Shown: positions 17,282-26,074, numbered from the stretch's first letter. The stretch is DNA of 64,000 nt from UBA7672 sp965229115 (GCA_965229115.1 CBDDIR010000002.1:62001-126000); one strand, 5' to 3'. The notes: generated by a model from the letters alone, not told the origin. Program-made: numbers and translations.

Positions 17282-17608
17282 ATGTCCGATATGGAAATTT
17301 ACCGAATTCTCGGATTGGCTGTTGCCAAGCGCCGAAACGAACTGGGACTCACCCAAGCCGACGTGGCTGGGCGGATTGATCTGACGCGAGCATCGTTGGC
17401 GAATATTGAGACGGGCCGGCAGAAAGTTCTTCTCCACCAGCTCTACAGGCTGGCAAACGCCCTCGAAATTAAGTCGATAACCGATCTCGTTCCAGGATCG
17501 TTTCAGTTCGCCGAGAACTCGGAACCGGTTCAATTTGAGGGGAGCGATGTCAATGACCGCGAGCGCGCGCAGCTGGAGCACTTTGTCCGAACACTCGGGT
17601 CCCGTTAG
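17282..17608 (+). CDS. XRE-family transcriptional regulator
   Basis: A 108-aa protein with a classical lambda-repressor-type HTH (AVAKRRNELGLTQADVAGRIDLTRASLANIETGRQ) and a short C-terminal tail. It ends 2 nt before an ImmA/IrrE metallopeptidase gene, the usual pairing in which ImmA cleaves or inactivates the XRE repressor after a stress or invasion signal. The ATG at 17282 is chosen over an earlier in-frame start at 17234 because the HTH begins shortly after it, though the ribosome site is weak. It sits head-to-head with the Ubl operon and could control it. Confidence 0.85.
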   Translation: MSDMEIYRILGLAVAKRRNELGLTQADVAGRIDLTRASLANIETGRQKVLLHQLYRLANALEIKSITDLVPGSFQFAENSEPVQFEGSDVNDRERAQLEHFVRTLGSR

Positions 17609-17610
17609 TC

Positions 17611-18120
17611 ATGGCCAATAAGCAGACAGCTCGGGAGCGCGCCATAGAGATACTGGCGCGGTTCAACGTGCGGAGCGCGCCAGTTCCTGTGGAACGGATC
17701 GTCCGAAGCATGGGGATTACCGTCCAATATGCCCCGTTCGATGGCGACTTGTCCGGCATGGCGTTCATCAAAGATGGCAAAAAGATTATCGGAGTGAACT
17801 CGTTGCATAGCGCAACACGCCAACGCTTCACGATTGCCCATGAACTCGCCCATTTCGTGCTTCACGAAGAGCGACTGGAATCGAAGGTTCACGTCGACAA
17901 AGGCGTTCTTAGGCGCGATACCCTAGCTTCCGAGGGTACGGACGCTGTGGAAATTGAAGCAAACAATTTCGCTGCCGAGCTTCTTATGCCGAAGGCAGTT
18001 TTGACCGAGACGCTCGGCGGAAAGAACTTTGATTTGGAGGACGAAGAAGCCATCACCTCTGTTGCCAAGAAATTCAAGGTTAGCCCTGTAGCGCTCCAAT
18101 ATCGCTTACAGCAGCTATAA
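17611..18120 (+). CDS. ImmA/IrrE-family metallopeptidase
   Basis: A 169-aa zinc peptidase with the HEXXH motif in IAHELAHFVLHE, followed by the second-helix acidic segment EIEANNFAAELLMP typical of ImmA/IrrE. It should cleave the adjacent XRE protein. The stop overlaps an ATG by one base, but the next gene uses a GTG 13 nt further on. Confidence 0.9.
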   Translation: MANKQTARERAIEILARFNVRSAPVPVERIVRSMGITVQYAPFDGDLSGMAFIKDGKKIIGVNSLHSATRQRFTIAHELAHFVLHEERLESKVHVDKGVLRRDTLASEGTDAVEIEANNFAAELLMPKAVLTETLGGKNFDLEDEEAITSVAKKFKVSPVALQYRLQQL

Positions 18121-18133
18121 TGGCAGGCGCGGC

Positions 18134-19516
18134 GTGGGGTTCGTTGTCTACGATTTGGAAACGAGCGGACTCCACAAGCGTTTTGATCAAATTCTGCAGT
18201 TCGCGGCCATACATACCGACGACGAGCTGGAGCCGATAGATACCCCTCTGCACATTCGAGCCCGACTTCTTCCGAGCATTCTGCCGTCCCCGAAGGCGTT
18301 GCTCATTACGGGTCTTACTATCGAGGAGATCATAGACCCCACCGTACCGTCACTTTACAACGCGGTTTGCGAAATTCATGAGGCTTTTCTCCGGTGGAGC
18401 CCCTCCATGTATCTGGGATTCAACTCCATACGTTTCGACGAGGAGTTCCTTCGCCAGGCGTTCTATCAAAACTTACGGCACCCGATTTACGTCACGAGTA
18501 TCAATAACAATCGTGGTGACGTCTTAAGGCTTGCTCGCGCCGTCGCGCTCCTCAACCCCGGCGCTCTCACAATACCTCTAACCCCCGAGGGCCGGCGATC
18601 TTTTCGGCTATCAGATATCGGCCAAGCAAACGCCATTCATTTCGACCGGAGCCACGATGCCCTCTCTGACGCGCAGACGACCCTAGCGCTGTGCCGACTT
18701 ATCCGAGATCGCGCTCCCGACGCGTGGTCGAGCTTCTCCAGGTTCGCAAACCGCCGGAATGTAGTGGAGTTTGTTCAAGAGGAGGAAGCTTTCGCACTCT
18801 TGGACGATCGGGCCGACAGTGACTTCGTCTGCGTCACGCTCGTTAGCAAACATCCGACCGACCGGAACTTACACTATTGCCTCGATTTGGCGACGGATAT
18901 GGATTCGCTGGGTCGGCTTTCGAACGAAGAGCTTTGTGCCGAGGTAAGTCGCCGTGACGGACCAATCCGAAAGTTGCGGGCGAATGCATCTCCCATCATG
19001 GCCCAACTCTGGGAACTGGAAGACCAAAGTCTGCTGCCCGCGCCTTCCCAAGACATTGAGCGCGTGGCTCAGAGAGTTCGTTCTGACGAGGAGTTTTTGC
19101 AAAGGTTGTCGACCGCAATCCAGGCAAGCCAACCGGTCTGGCCGACCTCTGAGCACGTCGAAGAGCAAATCTACGAAGACTTCATCGGTGATGCAGACGG
19201 AGCACTATGTCAGCAATTTCATCTCGCACAGTGGCCGGAGCGCCCGAACTTCATCGGTAGGTTCGGAGATCGGCGACTGCAACGGCTCGCACAACGGCTG
19301 CTTCTGCACGAGCGGCCCGACCTACTAGATCAGCACCGCCAATCAGCACTCCTTGTCGAGGTCCAACGAAGGCTGGATGGATCGATCACCGACGCGCCAT
19401 GGACCACACTGCCAAAAGTGGAAGCCGAGATCCAAGCTCTGTCAGCCGAATGTTCCGAACGCGATCGACGCATACTGGACGGTTTCAGCAAGTATTTAGC
19501 CAACCGGTTTCCTTAG
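18134..19516 (+). CDS. Exodeoxyribonuclease I (SbcB)-like exonuclease
   Basis: A 460-aa protein whose first 200 residues track E. coli exonuclease I closely: YDLETSGLHKRFDQILQFAAI, LLITGLTIEEI, LGFNSIRFDEEFLRQAFYQN, FRLSDIGQANAI and HDALSDAQTT. The DEDDh residues (Asp and Glu in DLET, Asp in RFDEE, His and Asp in HDALSD) are all kept. Length (460 versus about 475) suggests the SH3-like and helical parts are also present. It begins at GTG 18134. Linkage to XRE-ImmA inside a defence island, rather than to recombination genes, suggests an anti-invader or anti-anti-defence role, for example degrading ssDNA. That role is inference. Confidence 0.85.
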   Translation: MGFVVYDLETSGLHKRFDQILQFAAIHTDDELEPIDTPLHIRARLLPSILPSPKALLITGLTIEEIIDPTVPSLYNAVCEIHEAFLRWSPSMYLGFNSIRFDEEFLRQAFYQNLRHPIYVTSINNNRGDVLRLARAVALLNPGALTIPLTPEGRRSFRLSDIGQANAIHFDRSHDALSDAQTTLALCRLIRDRAPDAWSSFSRFANRRNVVEFVQEEEAFALLDDRADSDFVCVTLVSKHPTDRNLHYCLDLATDMDSLGRLSNEELCAEVSRRDGPIRKLRANASPIMAQLWELEDQSLLPAPSQDIERVAQRVRSDEEFLQRLSTAIQASQPVWPTSEHVEEQIYEDFIGDADGALCQQFHLAQWPERPNFIGRFGDRRLQRLAQRLLLHERPDLLDQHRQSALLVEVQRRLDGSITDAPWTTLPKVEAEIQALSAECSERDRRILDGFSKYLANRFP

Positions 19517-19560
19517 CCAATTCTGCCTATAGCCTTCAGAGGCCGCCCGCGCCATTTGCG

Positions 19561-20625
19561 TCAGAGCACCCCCCACGCCCGAAACCTCCCCCTCCCCGTC
19601 ATCTCGCGCAAGCCGAGCTCTCCGATGATCCGGAGCGCCGCTTGCGGCGTCATCTCCAGGGTATTGGCCACCATGCCGGCCGACACCAGCGGCCGGCCCA
19701 TGACCAGCTCGACGAGCTCCGGCAGCTTCGACGATGTCCGTCGCCCTGCGAGCTTCCGCTCCATCATTGTTCGAGCGAGCGCCAGCCGGTCATGCTCCTT
19801 CAGTCCAATCTCGGCCGCCGCGATCAGTCCGCCAGCAATGGCCGCCAGCCTCGTCTGCCTCTCGCGATGGCAGCGCCGATCGACGGGAATGGTTTTCAGG
19901 CCGAGATTGACGGCGGCGAGATGCGCCGAGGTCGTGACGCCGGCCTGCCGCAGGATCGAGGCTGCGAGCAATCGGCCGAGCCAGGACGCATGCTGCAGCA
20001 CTGACAGTTCGTTCCAGGCATCGAGGGCGACGATCGCCTGCAGAACTGCCGGCAAGTCCTGCGCATCCATGAGCACGCCCTTCCACTCTTCCAGCCGCGC
20101 GTCCTCGTCCCAGTCGAGATCGTAGACAATTGGATCCTTCTCGCGACCAGCGGCACGGACAGGACGCTTTGCCTCCTCGATCGCCGCCTCTGAGCGTGCC
20201 AGCACCGCATCGATGGCGGCGAACTCGGCGTCGAGCGCATTGGCATCGTCAACGTCCTCCGTCCCCTCCCGTTTCCCGTCTACCTCTTCGTTGAACTCGC
20301 TGCTGGTCGCCGCGTCGTTCTCGGGGGCGGTAATCGCACGGCCGGCGATCCCGGCACCTCGCACGCTGCGGAGGCCGTCGGTCGACAGTGCCCAGCCTGG
20401 GGGATACGCTGCAATCCGCCGCCTTGTACGCAATACATCGCGGGCGATCGTCAGCTCGTGGGTCGGCGCGCGAATATCTTTCGTGGCGTCGTGGAGAACG
20501 AGGTCTTCGAGATGGACAAGTTCGCCGTCGATCCAAAGTGAAGCGCAGGCATCGGCGAAATGCATGCGTTCGATCCAGCCTTCTCCGACCGGAGAGCGGG
20601 CGATGCGCTCGTCGAGACGGGTCAT
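19561..20625 (-). CDS. DUF1612/HTH-domain protein (RHE_PE00001 family)
   Basis: A 354-aa protein of a family common on rhizobial plasmids. The DUF1612 part (IERMHFADACASLWIDGELVHLEDLVLHDATKDIRAPTHELTIA) is followed by an acidic linker and a C-terminal helical/HTH region (GRPLVSAGMVANTLEMTPQAALRIIGELGLREMTGRGRFRAWGV). The N-terminus looks short: in the DNA just upstream (20643-20680) another frame encodes YDIPRIEIWK before a stop, which may be the lost start of the gene. On many rhizobial plasmids the family lies near DUF1403 and ScpB-like genes. Here a TniABQ set separates them. Function unknown. Confidence 0.75.
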   Translation of the reverse strand: MTRLDERIARSPVGEGWIERMHFADACASLWIDGELVHLEDLVLHDATKDIRAPTHELTIARDVLRTRRRIAAYPPGWALSTDGLRSVRGAGIAGRAITAPENDAATSSEFNEEVDGKREGTEDVDDANALDAEFAAIDAVLARSEAAIEEAKRPVRAAGREKDPIVYDLDWDEDARLEEWKGVLMDAQDLPAVLQAIVALDAWNELSVLQHASWLGRLLAASILRQAGVTTSAHLAAVNLGLKTIPVDRRCHRERQTRLAAIAGGLIAAAEIGLKEHDRLALARTMMERKLAGRRTSSKLPELVELVMGRPLVSAGMVANTLEMTPQAALRIIGELGLREMTGRGRFRAWGVL

Positions 20626-20738
20626 GGCGATGGCTGTGGCTTTTACTTCCAGATTTCAATCCGGGGAATGTCATACGCCAGTTTGGTTCTGGCGCTAAAC
20701 TGGAGACGATTTTCAGCTAATGATTTCAGCGAGGCCCT
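20626..20738. promoter_or_regulatory. Gap between DUF1612 and tniA with a small inverted repeat
   Basis: The gap contains CGCCAG-7 nt-CTGGCG (about 20671-20690) and, beside it, a TGTCAT at 20668 that resembles the TGT terminus of Tn7/Tn5053-type ends. Neither a long terminal inverted repeat nor repeated transposase sites are obvious. Confidence 0.3.
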
Positions 20739-22391
20739 TTGCCAAAGCGATTTCACGATCGAAGCTCGCCGGCGGCGCGCCCGGTCTTGGACGAGCACTG
20801 GTCGATGGCGCGTCGAATGGCCCGCGAGCTGGACAAAATCCTGGATGGCGGCAATCCGAAACATGCTGCCATCAAACGCGCGGCGGCTGAACTGCGGCTC
20901 ACCACCCGGCAAATCTATAATCTCCTGGCCCGTTACCGAGCCGATCGCACTGTGACCAGCTTGCTTCCTCGCACCGCTGTCAGTCGGCGCAAGCGGCTGC
21001 CGGAACAGGTGGAGGCGATCATCGCGGCCACACTTCGCGAGAAGTGGCTGACGCTTGAGCCGACCCCACTTGCTCCCGTGGTCGACGAGATCCGCGCGCG
21101 GTGCGAGGAAGCCGGTCTTGCCGTTCCCTCATATGTGACGGTCGCTCGGCGCATCCCGATGTTGTTTTCGCCGGAAGAGATCGCGAAGAAGCGATCGGCC
21201 AATCCAAAGCACTTGCTGCGGCTGAAGCCGCGTCCCGGCTATATCCATGCGCCACACCCGCTCGCCGTCTGCCAAATCGACCATACGCCGACTGATATCC
21301 ATTTCGTGGAGGTGGTCGATGGCGCCGGTGTGTTCGTCGGCCGGCCCTATTTGACTGTCATCACCGACGTGGCGACGCGATCCATCGTCGGCTTCTGCCT
21401 CACCTTGGAAAAGCCGTCGGTTCTGTCCGTTGCGCTTTGTCTCGCCCAAGCCATGTGCCCGAAAGACACATGGCTTGCAGCGCGCAATCTCAATCACGCC
21501 TGGCCGATGTTCGGTCGACCGCAGCTGCTCGTCACGGACTCGGCAATGGAGTTCAAGGGACACGCCTTCCAGCGAGGATGTGACGATTATGGGATCCGGG
21601 TCCGCTACCGCGATCGAGGCCGTGTCCATCAAGGCGGGGTCGTTGAGCGGCTGCTGGGAAAGCTCAATGCGGTCCTCGCCACCTACCCGGGCTCTTCGGG
21701 CCGTTCGGTGGCCCACCGCGACGAATATCCATCCGAGCGGCGCGCCTGCCTGAGCTTCGCCGATCTGGAGCGCTGCGTGGCGCTGGCCGTGATCGATCAC
21801 AACCTGCAGGAAAATTCCAAGACCCTGAAGGTCCCTATGACGGAATGGCAGCACAACGCAACTGCCCTGCCTCGTTTCGACGATGACCCGCAGCGCGTGC
21901 TGTTGTCGTTCTCGCCGGGGACGGAAAGACAATTGTCACCGCAAGGAATCAGCATGTTCGCCATGCACTATTATTCGCCGTGGCTGAGCGCCGTCGTTCC
22001 CGAGCGTGACCGGCTCGGAAAGCTCGAGGTGCGATACGATCCTCGCGATATCAGTCATGTCTATATCCGCGACCCGGAAACGCGACTATTCCGACCGGTC
22101 GAGAGACGCGACGGCCAACTGACGTCGGTGACGCTGTGGGAACACGAGGCAGAGCGCGCGCGTCGGCGCACAATTAATCATCGGCCAAATGTTGAGAAGG
22201 TGGCGCTTCGCCGTGAGATCGCAGCCATCGTTGAGGCTGCCAAGCCTTCCAAGCGCCAGTTGCGCGATGCTGTCCGCAGCGTACATGCCGCTGCGGCGGA
22301 AAAGCCTTATGCCATTATGCAGCAGCCGGCGCCTCCCCCGGCAGAGCATCCTCCGCGTCAAAAGAGTCGGTTGCCGGTGGAGGATTGGTAG
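20739..22391 (+). CDS. tniA: TniA/TnsB-like DDE transposase
   Basis: A 550-aa transposase of the Mu/Tn5053 type. An N-terminal HTH region (LTTRQIYNLLARYRAD) precedes the RNase H-like catalytic core. The DDE residues can be seen: Asp in CQIDHTPTDI, Asp in LLVTDSAMEFKG and Glu in GGVVERLLGKL. A Mu C-terminal beta domain follows (RYDPRDISHVYIRDPETRLF). All catalytic residues are intact. The TTG at 20739 is uncertain; a TTG near 20787 is possible. tniB and tniQ follow with overlapping reading frames, giving a complete transposition set without a resolvase gene. Confidence 0.85.
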   Translation: MPKRFHDRSSPAARPVLDEHWSMARRMARELDKILDGGNPKHAAIKRAAAELRLTTRQIYNLLARYRADRTVTSLLPRTAVSRRKRLPEQVEAIIAATLREKWLTLEPTPLAPVVDEIRARCEEAGLAVPSYVTVARRIPMLFSPEEIAKKRSANPKHLLRLKPRPGYIHAPHPLAVCQIDHTPTDIHFVEVVDGAGVFVGRPYLTVITDVATRSIVGFCLTLEKPSVLSVALCLAQAMCPKDTWLAARNLNHAWPMFGRPQLLVTDSAMEFKGHAFQRGCDDYGIRVRYRDRGRVHQGGVVERLLGKLNAVLATYPGSSGRSVAHRDEYPSERRACLSFADLERCVALAVIDHNLQENSKTLKVPMTEWQHNATALPRFDDDPQRVLLSFSPGTERQLSPQGISMFAMHYYSPWLSAVVPERDRLGKLEVRYDPRDISHVYIRDPETRLFRPVERRDGQLTSVTLWEHEAERARRRTINHRPNVEKVALRREIAAIVEAAKPSKRQLRDAVRSVHAAAAEKPYAIMQQPAPPPAEHPPRQKSRLPVEDW

Positions 22392-23272
22392 CAATAGTGG
22401 ATCATTTGATCGAGCATGTCCGGCCGTATCTTGATCGCGATCAGGAGGAAAGGATCGCCTATATCCGCGCGCCACGGTGGATCGGGCATCATGTCGCCCA
22501 GGATAGCCATCGGCGACTTGCCGAGCTTCTGTTACGGCCTCCGTCTTTGCGAACCCAGGGGCTGATGTTGGTCGGCCCCTACGCCAACGGTAAGACGATG
22601 ATTGCCGAGCGGTTCGCCGTCGAGCACCTGAGAACCTCGCCCAAGCAAAGGGTATGGATAGCCCAGACACGCGAAGGCGCCGGCCTTGGCCATTTCTATG
22701 CCAGCATTCTCCAGGCGCTGCGGGCGCCCGGCGCCGATATGTGGAACCTCGGCCGCAAGGCCGAGCAACTCGATCACTTGTTGGCCAGCGTCAGGCCGAG
22801 GGTGCTGATTTTCGACGAATTTCACAATGCGTTGCGGGGCCGTGCGCGCGACGTCGAAGCCGTATTTGCTTTCCTGCGGCGGATTGGCCGCCAGTATGAC
22901 ATCTCGCCGGTGCTGATTGGCGAGGTGGCCGTCTGCGATTTTATCAACGCCACCAGCGAGATGGCGAGCCGCTTCGACCTGGTCGCAGTTCCACGCTGGC
23001 AATATGACGAGAACTATCTCATGCTGCTCGACAGTCTCGAAGCCGCTTTGCCGCTCGCAAAAGGCTCGGATTTGTCGAACGAACCGTTGGCGCGGCAAAT
23101 ATTCAGCCTCTCGGAAGGCCTGATCGGCGAAATCGTCACCATCGTCACAAAGGCAGCTGTCGCGGCGATCAGATCCGGGAGCGAACGCATCACCAAGGCC
23201 GGAATCGACGAACTGCGCCATGTGCCGGTCTCGCAGCGGCGCAACAGGACCTTGCGCGAGAGCCTTCTATGA
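22385..23272 (+). CDS. tniB: TniB-family AAA+ ATPase
   Basis: A 295-aa ATPase partner of the transposase. Walker A is GPYANGKTM, and Walker B is VLIFDEFHNAL, with a later sensor region (EMASRFDLVAVPRW). It overlaps tniA by 7 nt (TTG at 22385; GTG at 22397 is an alternative). In Tn5053/Tn402 elements TniB selects target DNA and delivers it to TniA; the same role is expected here. Confidence 0.85.
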   Translation: MVAIVDHLIEHVRPYLDRDQEERIAYIRAPRWIGHHVAQDSHRRLAELLLRPPSLRTQGLMLVGPYANGKTMIAERFAVEHLRTSPKQRVWIAQTREGAGLGHFYASILQALRAPGADMWNLGRKAEQLDHLLASVRPRVLIFDEFHNALRGRARDVEAVFAFLRRIGRQYDISPVLIGEVAVCDFINATSEMASRFDLVAVPRWQYDENYLMLLDSLEAALPLAKGSDLSNEPLARQIFSLSEGLIGEIVTIVTKAAVAAIRSGSERITKAGIDELRHVPVSQRRNRTLRESLL

Positions 23273-24306
23273 TGACGGCCGACGCGCACGCGCCGGCAAT
23301 CAGCCTTCTCGAACGATATGGTGACGTGGTTTCTGACCTGTGGCCGGTCACTGTGATTCCGCAGTCAGACGAATTGCTGTCAAGCTGGTTGCACCGGCTT
23401 GCCTTTGCCAACGGAGTATCCCCGAGAGCATTCGCGCGCGTGCTCGGACTTAATCCGGGAATGTGGTCGGCCGCCCTCGATCTGAGGCTGCCGGCCGACA
23501 TAGCAAACCTGCTGTATGCCAAAACGGGCGTCGCGCCCGATCAGCTCGCGGCGATGACATTGTCGCAGGATCTGCCCAAACAACTCTTGCTGCCGCTACG
23601 CTACAACGGGCATCGCGACAGTTCTACGTGGCTGCAGTTCTGCTGCCGCTGTTTAAGCGAGGATGCGCAACCCTATTTCCGGCGTCGATGGCGGCTGGCG
23701 ACACGGGTTTCTTGCACAGAGCATGGCTGTCGATTGCGCGATCGCTGTCCGTCCTGCAACAGCTGCATTGCAGTCTTTGACCAGAGCGAACTCGTGCCGC
23801 AACATTTTTGTGCTGCGTGCGGCTACGACTTACGCCGCGCACCAATCCCTTACCTCAGTCCAGTGACGAGAACGTTCGACCGATGCATCGACAATGTATG
23901 CAGCCTGGAAGCGATCGTCCACTCCCCGTCGGGACCCATGCTTATTCGCCGGCTCTTGAGCTTGCCCAGTGCAGGCGGATACTACTCGGCGATGATCCTC
24001 ACCAGTCTGTCGACAGCGGCAAGGGCTTACTGCGCCGAACGTCTCAATTGCCCAAGTGAAGGGCCGGTGGATGACGCCGAGGATGAGGAACGCAAAGCAC
24101 GCCGTCTGAGACGCCTGATTCCGCCGCCGTGTGATCACCACGCCTGGATCGAGCTTCTGGCGAACGCTCTCAGGCGAAGCAGAGGGCGCCCGAATGTCTC
24201 GAAAGGCAAGGAGCCGGCTATAAAGCTTCCGGACCTGCTCAGCGCCTATGCCAGAATGAACCCAGGTCCCGGCCGTCGCCGAGCGCAGGAGATGATTGGA
24301 ACCTAA
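23269..24306 (+). CDS. tniQ: TniQ-family protein
   Basis: A 345-aa TniQ protein: the N-terminal helical TniQ segment (PQSDELLSSWLHRLAFANGVSPRAF) is followed by zinc-binding cysteines (FCCRC, CTEHGC, CPSC, CAACGYD). TniQ links the transposition machinery to a target-choice signal. It starts in an ATGA overlap with tniB and ends only 24 nt before the stop codon of the converging scpB-like gene, leaving no space for a right transposon end on that side. Confidence 0.85.
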   Translation: MMTADAHAPAISLLERYGDVVSDLWPVTVIPQSDELLSSWLHRLAFANGVSPRAFARVLGLNPGMWSAALDLRLPADIANLLYAKTGVAPDQLAAMTLSQDLPKQLLLPLRYNGHRDSSTWLQFCCRCLSEDAQPYFRRRWRLATRVSCTEHGCRLRDRCPSCNSCIAVFDQSELVPQHFCAACGYDLRRAPIPYLSPVTRTFDRCIDNVCSLEAIVHSPSGPMLIRRLLSLPSAGGYYSAMILTSLSTAARAYCAERLNCPSEGPVDDAEDEERKARRLRRLIPPPCDHHAWIELLANALRRSRGRPNVSKGKEPAIKLPDLLSAYARMNPGPGRRRAQEMIGT

Positions 24307-24330
24307 AGAGGCCGCACAGGACCTAACTCG

Positions 24331-25014
24331 TCACTCCTCCAGTACGTCGCTCTCAGCCAGCCCAAGCGCGGTTTCCTTGAGCGCCTGCCGGCTGAGCAGC
24401 CCGGCGTCCTCGAGCCCCTCCAGATCAGGCAGGTCACGCAGTGTCTCAAGGCCGAACGCCGACAGGAAATGCTTCGTCGTCACATAGGTGTAGGGCGCGC
24501 CGTGTGTCGGGCTGCGCGGGCCGGAGCTGAGAAACCCGGCATCGCGAAGGCCGGCAATCATGTCGCGGCTTATCTCCTTGCCGAACATGTTGGACAACTC
24601 GCCGCGGGTCACCGGCTGCAAGTATGCGATCGCCGCCAGCACCACAGCCTCGTTTTCCGACAGCGACGCGGCGACGCTACGCGTTGGCGCCTGCGAGGCA
24701 CGGATCGCAGACGCGTAAGCCGAACGGCTTCGATGCTGCCATCCCCCGGCGACCGCAACGATGTCATAGGGACGTGACCGCAGATCCTCGCGCAAATCAT
24801 CGATGATGAGATCGATGCTGCAGCCGCAACCGACCACGCGCGCCAAAATCTCACGGCTGACCGGCTCGGCGGCGGCAAAGATCACTGCTTCTACCCGCAG
24901 CATCCATTCGCGCCAGCGCAGCTCCGGCGGCAGATCTTCGAGCTCGCGATCAAGCAACACTTCGTCCTGCGGCCGTGACTTCCGTCGTGTTGCGCTTGAT
25001 CCAGCCATCGTCAC
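24331..25014 (-). CDS. ScpB-like (SMC-Scp complex) winged-helix protein
   Basis: A 227-aa ScpB homologue of the plasmid type. It contains two winged-helix segments: LRVEAVIFAAAEPVSREILARVVG and, centrally, LSENEAVVLAAIAYLQPVTRGELSNMFG. The latter is followed by TYVTTKHFLSAFGLETLRDLPDL, the ScpB C-terminal signature. No SMC or ScpA gene is nearby, so it may act with chromosomal SMC or independently. GTG at 25014 overlaps the DUF1403 stop (an ATG lies at 25008), so these two form an operon. Confidence 0.8.
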   Translation of the reverse strand: MTMAGSSATRRKSRPQDEVLLDRELEDLPPELRWREWMLRVEAVIFAAAEPVSREILARVVGCGCSIDLIIDDLREDLRSRPYDIVAVAGGWQHRSRSAYASAIRASQAPTRSVAASLSENEAVVLAAIAYLQPVTRGELSNMFGKEISRDMIAGLRDAGFLSSGPRSPTHGAPYTYVTTKHFLSAFGLETLRDLPDLEGLEDAGLLSRQALKETALGLAESDVLEE

Positions 25015-26009
25015 AACCCAAAAATCCGGAACGAAGTTCGGCCGGACAGTTCACGCACCGCGCCAAAACTTTCCAGCCGCTCGAACAATCGCGTCGCCGC
25101 CCAGCGGGAGAGATGGCTGCCGGGCACGGAGGCGGGCATGGCATCCTCGTTGAGCAGCTTTTCGATGACGACGCCGGCGCCTTTGGTTCGCAACTTCGGC
25201 GCGATCGCCAACAATGTCTCGGCACGCCGGCCAATGTCATTGGCCTGCCGCAAGGCCTCGACCGTGGCGGACACGAGCGCCAGGCACACCGCCCGCGGGA
25301 AAGCGGGCTCCCCGGGCCGCACCCGCCCGCGGCCACCTATGGTCTTGAACGCTGCGCCAAACCGCTCGCCCATCGTGAGCGGCACGCCATACGCCCAGGC
25401 GAGTTTTTCCGCGAGCAGGCGGTCGGCCAGCCACCAGGCCAAAATTTCGGCATCTGGCCGGGCGGCGCAGATGTTGGTGACCAGATCGGCGACGACGAAG
25501 GGCACAGCACGACCGGACTGAAGCGCGCCGTCAAATAAATCGGCAATTTCGCTCAGGCCCTCGCGACGCATCCCCATCAGCGCCGCCAGTTCTTCCAGAC
25601 CTTTGCTGCTGATCGGCCGCTTCTTTGCCGCCAGTTTCTGGAATGCCAAATATATCGTTCCGGCCGGTCCGGGATCGTTGCCAGGCGCGGTGAGCAGCAC
25701 CACATCGCGCAGGCCCGCCTCGCCTTCGTTTCGGCCAATCATCTGCACGGCCGAATGCGAGGCCCTAAGCGCAAGGCGCTGGCGCCAGCAGCCCGCCCAC
25801 GACAGGTCGGCGCGAACCAGATCGTCGAGCGATTTCAGAGCGATGCCGGCGGCGAAGGCGGCGTCTGTATCGCTCGGATCTTTGCCGCGCAAAGTCACCC
25901 AGCCCGGCATAGGTGGCGCGGTCGATGGCGGTACCGGGGCGGCGGAAGGTGAGCGGAGGCGCGAATTCATGCTGTCGAGCATAATCGATGCGCGCTCTTT
26001 TAGCCACAT
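25011..26009 (-). CDS. DUF1403 family protein
   Basis: A 332-aa protein of DUF1403, which I recognise from the segment LRASHSAVQMIGRNEGEAGLRDVVLLT and the C-terminal FERLESFGAVRELSGRTSFRIFGL. The protein is Ala/Leu-rich and helical, with a probable winged helix at the end. It is found on rhizobial plasmids beside ScpB-like genes; function unknown. Start is uncertain among ATGs at 26009, 25982 and 25970. It lies downstream of a strong inverted repeat that could serve as its operator. Confidence 0.75.
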   Translation of the reverse strand: MWLKERASIMLDSMNSRLRSPSAAPVPPSTAPPMPGWVTLRGKDPSDTDAAFAAGIALKSLDDLVRADLSWAGCWRQRLALRASHSAVQMIGRNEGEAGLRDVVLLTAPGNDPGPAGTIYLAFQKLAAKKRPISSKGLEELAALMGMRREGLSEIADLFDGALQSGRAVPFVVADLVTNICAARPDAEILAWWLADRLLAEKLAWAYGVPLTMGERFGAAFKTIGGRGRVRPGEPAFPRAVCLALVSATVEALRQANDIGRRAETLLAIAPKLRTKGAGVVIEKLLNEDAMPASVPGSHLSRWAATRLFERLESFGAVRELSGRTSFRIFGL

Positions 26010-26049
26010 TTTTCGGTTAAAACCGCACAGCCTGTCCGCACATAATTAT

Positions 26050-26074
26050 GTCCGATAATCTTGCCTTATCGGAC
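26050..26074. repeat. Perfect 9-bp inverted repeat with 7-nt spacer
   Basis: GTCCGATAA and TTATCGGAC flank a 7-nt spacer, directly next to the palindrome ACATAATTATGT and followed by GTTTTT on the plus strand. The geometry suits an operator upstream of DUF1403, a recombinase crossover site, or a terminator for plus-strand transcripts. The sequence alone does not decide. Confidence 0.7.

Noticed and set aside
20739..24306. A CRISPR-associated transposon
   Set aside because: TniQ is present, but no Cas gene or CRISPR-like repeat array is seen nearby; the set fits Tn5053/Tn402-type tniABQ.
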